Assembly: GCA_934658705.1 (NCBI GenBank)
Contig: CAKUHP010000008.1
Span: forward strand, 1-56,596
Source of the DNA: an uncultured Collinsella sp.
GTDB lineage: Bacteria > Actinomycetota > Coriobacteriia > Coriobacteriales > Coriobacteriaceae
Direction: 5' to 3'
Length of the DNA stretch: 56,596 nucleotides
Part shown: positions 51,274-56,596 of the stretch, in pieces
Layout of the letters: every line of letters starts with the position of its first letter
Numbering within the stretch: position 1 is the first letter of the stretch
Made by a program: the position numbers and the translations under genes
The notes under the pieces: generated by a model
What the model saw: only the letters and a program-made list of their open reading frames with translations
Databases searched by the model: none
Told to the model about the DNA's origin: nothing

Positions 51274-51306
51274 AAGCTGGGCCGGCCGCAAACAGAGGGT
51301 TTGATG

Positions 51307-52410
51307 TTATTGCATTTGGTACGGCGAAAGCATGGCACGCTGCGAGCAGCTGGCAAACCAAACCGACACGAGCGCGAACATGAAGCCGTTGGCAAAACCG
51401 TTGGCAAACTGCATCGCGCCGCGCTTCCACCACAGCAGGCTGCGATGGAGCACGCCATCCGAGAGCACCATGAATAGGCCCATGGCAAACGGGATAAAGC
51501 ACATCACGGCAAAGGCCGAGAACACGCCCGAGATGGCCGACAGCACCAAAAACGGCGCGATGATACCCATAAGGTAGAAGCCTGTGCGCGCCTTTCCCTC
51601 CAGGCGCTCGGCCTCCACATGGGCACGACCGACCAGATCGCCGCCCGAGGCACCATTGGTGCCGGCATGACCCATGTTGGGGATGCGGACCTCGTCACCG
51701 TCGTGCGTACCGGCGGGAAACTCAATCGTCTGCTCGGTCGTCACGCGGGTACGACCGCTGCCCCCGCAATCGGGACACGGGTCGGCCACGACCTTGCCGG
51801 AACCGCCGCACTCGGGGCAAACCGACTGGAACGTGCCCGCGCCAAACAGGAAGGACAGGTCGACATCGATATGGCCGCGACCGCCGCAGCTCGGGCAGGC
51901 ATGGGCGTGCTCGGACGAAACAGAGCCCGAACCGCCGCAATGACCGCAAGTATCGTAATGCGCATAGCGCACGGTCTTACGGGCGCCTTCCTTTGCCTCC
52001 TTGGCGTCGAGCTTAATGTCGACCACCACGTTGGCGCCGTTCTCGGGGTTGTACGCAGCCTGACCGCGACGTGGCTGACCCCAGGCGCCGCCGAAGGGGA
52101 AGCCGCCCTCAAAGGGATTGCCGTAACCAGCGCTGCCGGCATAGCCGCCGCCATAGGGCGAAGCCGTAGGAGCTCCAGCAAAGGGATTACCCGAGCGCAT
52201 AGCATCGTAACGCGCACGCTTCTGCTCGTCCGAGAGCACGGCGTAGGCCTCGGAAACCTCTTTAAACTTTTCCTCGGCATCGGGCTCTTTATTGACGTCC
52301 GGATGCAGTTTGCGGGCCTTTTGCTGGAAGGCCTTCTGAATATCACGCGAGGTGGCGTCCTTGGAGACGCCCAGAATCTCGTAGTAGTCTTTTTCGTTCA
52401 TCGTCGCCAT
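51307..52410 (-). CDS. Membrane-anchored DnaJ-like protein
   Basis: A 367-residue hybrid. The J domain (HPD at 36-38) and Gly/Phe region (73-118) are followed by four zinc repeats ([32 protein letters not shown]; 155-219) and the rest of the first substrate-binding domain ([19 protein letters not shown]). The second substrate domain and dimerisation tail are missing. They are replaced by about three membrane helices (277-297, 299-317, 333-352). ATG 52410 has AGGAGG nine bases upstream. A membrane-tethered Hsp40 is inferred; its client is unknown. Confidence 0.85.
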   Translation of the reverse strand: MATMNEKDYYEILGVSKDATSRDIQKAFQQKARKLHPDVNKEPDAEEKFKEVSEAYAVLSDEQKRARYDAMRSGNPFAGAPTASPYGGGYAGSAGYGNPFEGGFPFGGAWGQPRRGQAAYNPENGANVVVDIKLDAKEAKEGARKTVRYAHYDTCGHCGGSGSVSSEHAHACPSCGGRGHIDVDLSFLFGAGTFQSVCPECGGSGKVVADPCPDCGGSGRTRVTTEQTIEFPAGTHDGDEVRIPNMGHAGTNGASGGDLVGRAHVEAERLEGKARTGFYLMGIIAPFLVLSAISGVFSAFAVMCFIPFAMGLFMVLSDGVLHRSLLWWKRGAMQFANGFANGFMFALVSVWFASCSQRAMLSPYQMQ

Positions 52411-52452
52411 GCGCGGCAACCTCCTGCTCACAGCAGCGTATATATTGCGGTA

Positions 52453-52461
52453 ATTCTACCC
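52453..52461 (-). promoter_or_regulatory. GGG-extended -10 for the membrane DnaJ-like gene
   Basis: On the minus strand CCGCTCGGGTAGAAT gives TAGAAT (52453-52458) after GGG, about 42 bases before the start. Eleven bases (CCGCTCGGGTA) are identical to the lepA promoter region. Confidence 0.5.
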
Positions 52462-52468
52462 GAGCGGC

Positions 52469-53701
52469 CTAAGCTAGATCCCAAAACAGCTCGAACAGAA
52501 CATTTCCATCGAGCCAGCCCAAATGGGTCGGCACCAAACGAGCGCGGATGTGACCCGCAATGACGTCGACAGAGGCGATGGACCCCTCGCGGGCATCGCC
52601 AGCCTCGGGCACCCAAGCGGCAAGTCCAAGCTCAAGGGCGCGGTCGCAAGCGGACACCAGTTCATCCACGGGAATAACCCGCACGGCACGCACCAGCAGA
52701 TCGGACCCCACGCCGCGCGTCATGCGGCAGGCAAGCATCAGATCCTCGGCTGCCGCCTCGAGACGAGACAGGAATTCAGCCTCAAACGCCGTGGCGGCAT
52801 CGTCGCGCTGCACCAGACGTACGCGATACGCATCTCCACGAGAAGAAACGCCGGGGAAGAGCCCGGCCAAGCGAACGAAATCATCGGTATCGAGCATGCC
52901 GGCGGCAGAGCGACCTAGGCCCAAATAGCCCTGACCGGTCCAGTAAGCGATATTGTGGGCGCACTCATGCCCATCGAGGGCATAGCTCGCCACCTCGTAG
53001 GGGTGATAGCCGGCCGCACTCAGGCGATCGCGCGCCACATCCATGCAGGCGGCCTGAAAATCCTCATCGGGTTCCAGAGACTCGTCTCGGCATGCCATGC
53101 GGTAGAGGGGCGTTCCCTCCTCGAGCGTGAGCGGGTAGACCGAAACATGGTGCGGAGCCACCGCGAGCACGCCATCGAGCGTGCGTCCCCAGCTTGCCGC
53201 CGTCTGCCCGGGAAGCCCGCACATAAGGTCGCACGACACGTCAAGACCAGCGTCTTTGACCGTCGCAACGGCAGCGAGGGCCCGATCGGCATCGTGAATG
53301 CGGCCGATAGCGGCAAGCTCATCGTTATCGAGGGATTGCACGCCCAGCGAAATGCGCGTAACACCCGCCGCGGCAAGCGCTTCGGCAAGATCGGTGGTCA
53401 GCGACTCGGGGTTGGCCTCGCAGGTAAACTCAACGGGCTTACACCACGCAACGATGCGACGAGCGAGCTCCACCAGGCGCTCCCCCGCCAGCGACGGCGT
53501 ACCGCCGCCTACGTAGACGGTACGGACGTGCTCGAGGGCCCCGGCATTGCCAAAGGCATCAAGGCGCACATGCAGCTGCTCAAAATAGGCATTGAGCGCA
53601 GTGTCCAGGTCGCACGGGGAAAAGCTGCGCGAGTCGAAATCGCAGTAGCGGCACTTTTGAGCACAAAACGGTACGTGCACATATAGCGCGGTAACGGCCA
53701 C
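52469..53701 (-). CDS. hemW: Heme chaperone HemW (radical SAM, HemN-like)
   Basis: A 410-residue HemN-family protein. The N-terminus is YVHVPFCAQKCRYCDFDS with the Cx3Cx2C cluster motif; YVGGGTPS, EANPESL and SLGVQSLDN follow. Annotated coproporphyrinogen dehydrogenases of this short type are HemW heme chaperones. The start is GTG 53701 with GGAGG seven bases upstream, overlapping the end of dusB. Confidence 0.9.
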   Translation of the reverse strand: MAVTALYVHVPFCAQKCRYCDFDSRSFSPCDLDTALNAYFEQLHVRLDAFGNAGALEHVRTVYVGGGTPSLAGERLVELARRIVAWCKPVEFTCEANPESLTTDLAEALAAAGVTRISLGVQSLDNDELAAIGRIHDADRALAAVATVKDAGLDVSCDLMCGLPGQTAASWGRTLDGVLAVAPHHVSVYPLTLEEGTPLYRMACRDESLEPDEDFQAACMDVARDRLSAAGYHPYEVASYALDGHECAHNIAYWTGQGYLGLGRSAAGMLDTDDFVRLAGLFPGVSSRGDAYRVRLVQRDDAATAFEAEFLSRLEAAAEDLMLACRMTRGVGSDLLVRAVRVIPVDELVSACDRALELGLAAWVPEAGDAREGSIASVDVIAGHIRARLVPTHLGWLDGNVLFELFWDLA

Positions 53702-53703
53702 CC

Positions 53704-54747
53704 TTAAGCCTCCAGCGGATGCGCGGGCACCGACTCGCCGGCGGCAAGGGCGGCCTCGCAGGCCACGACATCGCGCTCGATATCATCGACCAGCGCCATG
53801 AACTCCTCGTACGTGGAGCAGCGAACCACCTGGGCGCGCCAGGCGGCGGCATGGGGCATGCCCTTGAGATACCAGCTCGCATACGTGCGGGCGCGCGACA
53901 TGAGCGGCAACAGCTTGTGCGTCAACGTCAGGTGCTCGCGCAGGGCGTCCAAGCGCTCGACCGAGCTGCGTGCCGGCACCGGCGTGCCATCGAGCGCAAG
54001 CGCACGTGCATCGCCGAACACCCACGGGTTGCCGTAGATGCCGCGCGCGATAAACACCGCGCTGGCACCCGAGCCGCGCAGATGCTCGGCAGCATCCTCA
54101 GCCGAAAACACATCGCCCGAACCGATCACGGGAATCTCAACGGCGTCAGCCACCTCATCGACCACAGACCAATCGGCCTGACCGGTATAGAGCTGCGTGG
54201 CGCAACGACCGTGAACGGCAACTGCGGCGGCACCGGCGCCCTCGAGCATCTGGGCAAACGTCGCGGCATTGCGGTCCTCGGCATAAAAGCCCTTGCGGAT
54301 CTTTACGGTCACGGGCACATGCGCCGCACCCACCGCAGCCTCGACGATCTTCTCGGCCAGGTCGGGCGTACGCATAAGCGCCGAACCCTCGCCCTTGGTA
54401 ACGACCTTGCGGGCCGGGCAGGCCATATTGATATCGATCAGCGACAGGCGATCGCCCACGCGCTCCTCGACGGCAGCGACGGCGCTCGCAAACTGATCAG
54501 GTTTGGAGCCAAAGAGCTGCACGCAAATCTGCTGCTCCTCGTCGGCAGGCAGCACCAGGCGCCAGGTCTTATTGCTGGCATAGGCAAGGCCGGCCACGCT
54601 GACCATCTCGCTGTAGGCAAGCTGCGCACCGCGCCGGCGGCACATGATGCGATAGGCAGGGTCGGTCACACCCGCCATGGGAGCCATGAGGAACGGCTGC
54701 TCGGCATAGGCGCCCAGCAGCCGCTTGCTGTATTCGGAAAGCGCCAT
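53704..54747 (-). CDS. dusB: tRNA-dihydrouridine synthase
   Basis: FMN enzyme reducing uridines in the D loop of tRNA. Family blocks: APMAGVTDPAYRIMCRRRGA, DINMACPARKVVTKGEGSAL with the catalytic Cys, VTVKIRKGF, VHGRCATQLYTGQADW and GSGDVFSAEDA. Length is 347 residues. The subgroup (DusB) is the usual Gram-positive one and is inferred. It starts 4 bases after the lepA stop. Confidence 0.9.
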   Translation of the reverse strand: MALSEYSKRLLGAYAEQPFLMAPMAGVTDPAYRIMCRRRGAQLAYSEMVSVAGLAYASNKTWRLVLPADEEQQICVQLFGSKPDQFASAVAAVEERVGDRLSLIDINMACPARKVVTKGEGSALMRTPDLAEKIVEAAVGAAHVPVTVKIRKGFYAEDRNAATFAQMLEGAGAAAVAVHGRCATQLYTGQADWSVVDEVADAVEIPVIGSGDVFSAEDAAEHLRGSGASAVFIARGIYGNPWVFGDARALALDGTPVPARSSVERLDALREHLTLTHKLLPLMSRARTYASWYLKGMPHAAAWRAQVVRCSTYEEFMALVDDIERDVVACEAALAAGESVPAHPLEA

Positions 54748-54751
54748 GGAC

Positions 54752-56563
54752 CTACTCGTCCACCTTGAGGATCGCCATAAAGGCCTCCTGGGGGACCTCG
54801 ACCGAGCCGATGGCCTTCATGCGCTTCTTGCCCTCTTTCTGCTTCTCGAGCAGCTTGCGCTTACGCGAGATATCGCCGCCGTAGCACTTGGCCAAAACGT
54901 CCTTGCGACGGGCCTTAACGGTGGAGCGAGCGATGATCTTGTTGCCGATGGCACCCTGGATAGGCACCTCGAACAGCTGGCGCGGGATGATTTCCTTAAG
55001 TTTGTCGCACAGGCCGCGGGCCAGGCCATAGGCCTTGTCCTTGTGCACGATAAACGACAGCGCGTCCACCTCGTCACCCGAAAGCAGGATGTCGAGCTTG
55101 ACGAGCTCGGAGGGACGGTACTCGTTGAACTCGTAGTCGAGCGAGGCATAGCCCTTGGTGCGGCTCTTGAGCTGATCGAAGAAATCCAAGATGAGCTCGG
55201 CAAGCGGCATGTCAAAGCGCATCTCGACCGACTTGCTCGTCAGATGAATCATATCGGTCGTGACGCCGCGGTGCTCGATGGCAAGCTGCATGACAGCGCC
55301 CGTGTACTCGGGCGGGCAGATGATCTTGGCCTTGAGGTAGGGCTCCTCGATACGCTCGATGCGCGTGGCCTCGGGCAGGTCCTGCGGGCTGCGAACGTCG
55401 ATCATCTCGCCGTCGGTCTTGTAGACGTGATAGTCCACCGAGGGGCTCGTGGCGATGAGGTCCAGGTTAAACTCGCGCTCCAGGCGCTCCTTGACGACCT
55501 CCATGTGCAGCAGGCCCAGGAAGCCCACGCGGAAGCCAAAGCCCAGCGCCACCGACGTCTCGGGCTCCCACACCAACGACGGGTCGTTGACGTGCAGCTT
55601 GTCGAGGGCGTCACGCAGGTTCTCGTAATCCTTGTTGTCAATCGGGAACAGGCCCGTATAGACCATGGGTTTGGCCTCGCGGTAGCCCGGCAGCGGCTCG
55701 GGGCAGGGATTCGACGCCCAGGTAAGGGTATCTCCCACGCGCACGGCCTCGGGGTCCTTCAGGCCCGTGACCACATAGCCCACCTCGCCGACGGTCAGCG
55801 CGTCGACAGGCGTCTCGGCAGGACGCTTGACGCCCACGCCGTCGACCAAGAAGTCGCCCTCGGCCTGCATCATGCGCAGGGTATCGCCCTTTTTAATGGA
55901 ACCGTCAAAGACGCGCACCGTGGCCACGACGCCGCGGTACTCGTCAAAATACGAGTCAAGAATGAGTGCCTTGAGCGGCGCCGAGGCATCGCCCTTGGGA
56001 GGCGAGATCAAAAAGACGATGGACTCCAGCAGGTCGTGGATACCCTCGCCGGTCTTGCCCGATACGCACACGGCATCATCGGCGGGAATGGCCAGGTCGT
56101 CCTCGATCTCGGTCTTGACCTCGTCGGGATGTGCCGAGGGCAGGTCGATTTTGTTGATGGCGGGCACGATGTCCAAGTTGGCGTTCATGGCGAGCGTCGC
56201 GTTGGAGACGGTCTGCGCCTCGACGCCCTGCGTGGCGTCGACGACCAGTACCGCGCCCTCGCAGGCGGCCAGCGAACGCGAGACCTCGTAGGTAAAATCC
56301 ACGTGGCCCGGCGTATCGATCAGGTTGAACTGATACGTCTCGCCGTCGTCGGCGTCATAAGAGACGCGGACGGCATTGGACTTGATCGTGATGCCGCGCT
56401 CGCGCTCGATGTCCATCGTGTCGAGCAGCTGCGACTCCATGTCGCGCTCGTCAACGGTATGGGTGAGCTCGAGGATGCGGTCACTGATCGTGGACTTGCC
56501 ATGATCGATGTGCGCAACGATCGAGAAGTTGCGGATGTGGGAAATGTCAATTGAAGTATTCAT
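54752..56563 (-). CDS. lepA: Elongation factor 4 (LepA)
   Basis: Translational GTPase that acts on ribosomes during initiation, stalling or biogenesis. G motifs are [17 protein letters not shown] and NKIDLPSA; the EF-G-like domains and the unique C-terminal domain are complete (603 residues). The start at 56563 (MNTSIDIS) gives the family-typical N-terminus. No ribosome site is seen in front of it. A -10 box ends only 7 bases upstream, which suggests a leaderless mRNA. Confidence 0.96.
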   Translation of the reverse strand: MNTSIDISHIRNFSIVAHIDHGKSTISDRILELTHTVDERDMESQLLDTMDIERERGITIKSNAVRVSYDADDGETYQFNLIDTPGHVDFTYEVSRSLAACEGAVLVVDATQGVEAQTVSNATLAMNANLDIVPAINKIDLPSAHPDEVKTEIEDDLAIPADDAVCVSGKTGEGIHDLLESIVFLISPPKGDASAPLKALILDSYFDEYRGVVATVRVFDGSIKKGDTLRMMQAEGDFLVDGVGVKRPAETPVDALTVGEVGYVVTGLKDPEAVRVGDTLTWASNPCPEPLPGYREAKPMVYTGLFPIDNKDYENLRDALDKLHVNDPSLVWEPETSVALGFGFRVGFLGLLHMEVVKERLEREFNLDLIATSPSVDYHVYKTDGEMIDVRSPQDLPEATRIERIEEPYLKAKIICPPEYTGAVMQLAIEHRGVTTDMIHLTSKSVEMRFDMPLAELILDFFDQLKSRTKGYASLDYEFNEYRPSELVKLDILLSGDEVDALSFIVHKDKAYGLARGLCDKLKEIIPRQLFEVPIQGAIGNKIIARSTVKARRKDVLAKCYGGDISRKRKLLEKQKEGKKRMKAIGSVEVPQEAFMAILKVDE

Positions 56564-56570
56564 GCGGACT

Positions 56571-56579
56571 ATCTTACCC
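56571..56579 (-). promoter_or_regulatory. GGG-extended -10 of lepA, probably leaderless
   Basis: On the minus strand CCGCTCGGGTAAGAT gives TAAGAT (56571-56576) after GGG. Only seven bases separate it from the lepA ATG, so transcription would begin at or next to the start codon. The -35 region lies at the window edge. Confidence 0.55.
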
Positions 56580-56596
56580 GAGCGGTACAAAAAATG

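Noticed and set aside
51226..51306. CIRCE or HrcA operator before dnaJ
   Set aside because: No TTAGCACTC-N9-GAGTGCTAA-like repeat can be found in this stretch.

Overview
The window is a GC-rich, gene-dense bacterial chromosome segment in which almost every gene is a conserved housekeeping gene. The gene set and order point to the Coriobacteriia (Actinomycetota), most likely Collinsella or a close relative. Supporting signs are lexA divergent from a small LysM protein with Gram-positive SOS boxes, a GarA-like FHA gene followed by an FtsR-like MerR gene as in other actinobacteria, SpoVS, RNase J plus RNase Y, a DUF1836/DegV pair, and frequent GTG/TTG starts. This assignment is inference from gene content; no database search was possible.

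Layout. Positions 1-13385 (+) form one nearly gapless run: scpA(partial)-scpB-rluB-cmk-plsC-ispH-DUF512-der-plsY-gpsA-rpe-cysteine desulfurase-Nif3-DUF164-coaBC. It covers chromosome segregation, ribosome maturation, phospholipid precursors, isoprenoids and CoA. A tRNA-Pro(GGG) with a strong terminator and a perfect 20-bp palindrome follow. Positions 13838-18702 (+) hold a CDP-alcohol phosphatidyltransferase, the FHA and MerR genes, apt, an NlpC/P60 hydrolase and DegV. From 18775 most genes are on the minus strand: DUF1836 regulator, trxB, dut, nrdR and the LysM protein. lexA and a coupled DUF1624 membrane gene then read rightwards. Positions 23530-41641 (-) carry hflX, miaA, miaB, spoVS, a GHKL ATPase, rny, recX, recA, pncC, pgsA, rimO, yajQ, a RodZ-like gene, ftsK and rnj. 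Positions 42282-56563 (-) carry pnp, rpsO, recO, era, dgkA, ybeY, phoH, mtaB, two dnaJ-like genes, hemW, dusB and lepA.

Themes. There is a compact SOS regulon: lexA, the LysM protein and recA-recX, with four SOS boxes. A large part of the RNA-processing machinery is here (RNases J and Y, PNPase, YbeY), as are the three methylthiotransferases MiaB, RimO and MtaB.

The most unusual non-coding signals are: (i) two inverted copies of an ~84-nt hairpin element between rnj and pnp, whose flanks are identical while the tip hairpin changes by compensatory base pairs; (ii) a perfect 12-bp inverted repeat that would enclose the nrdR start codon; (iii) a shared operator-like motif in front of degV and the DUF1836 gene; (iv) three SOS boxes spaced exactly 28 bp apart; (v) a recurring GGG-extended -10 promoter motif, which in front of lepA implies a leaderless transcript.
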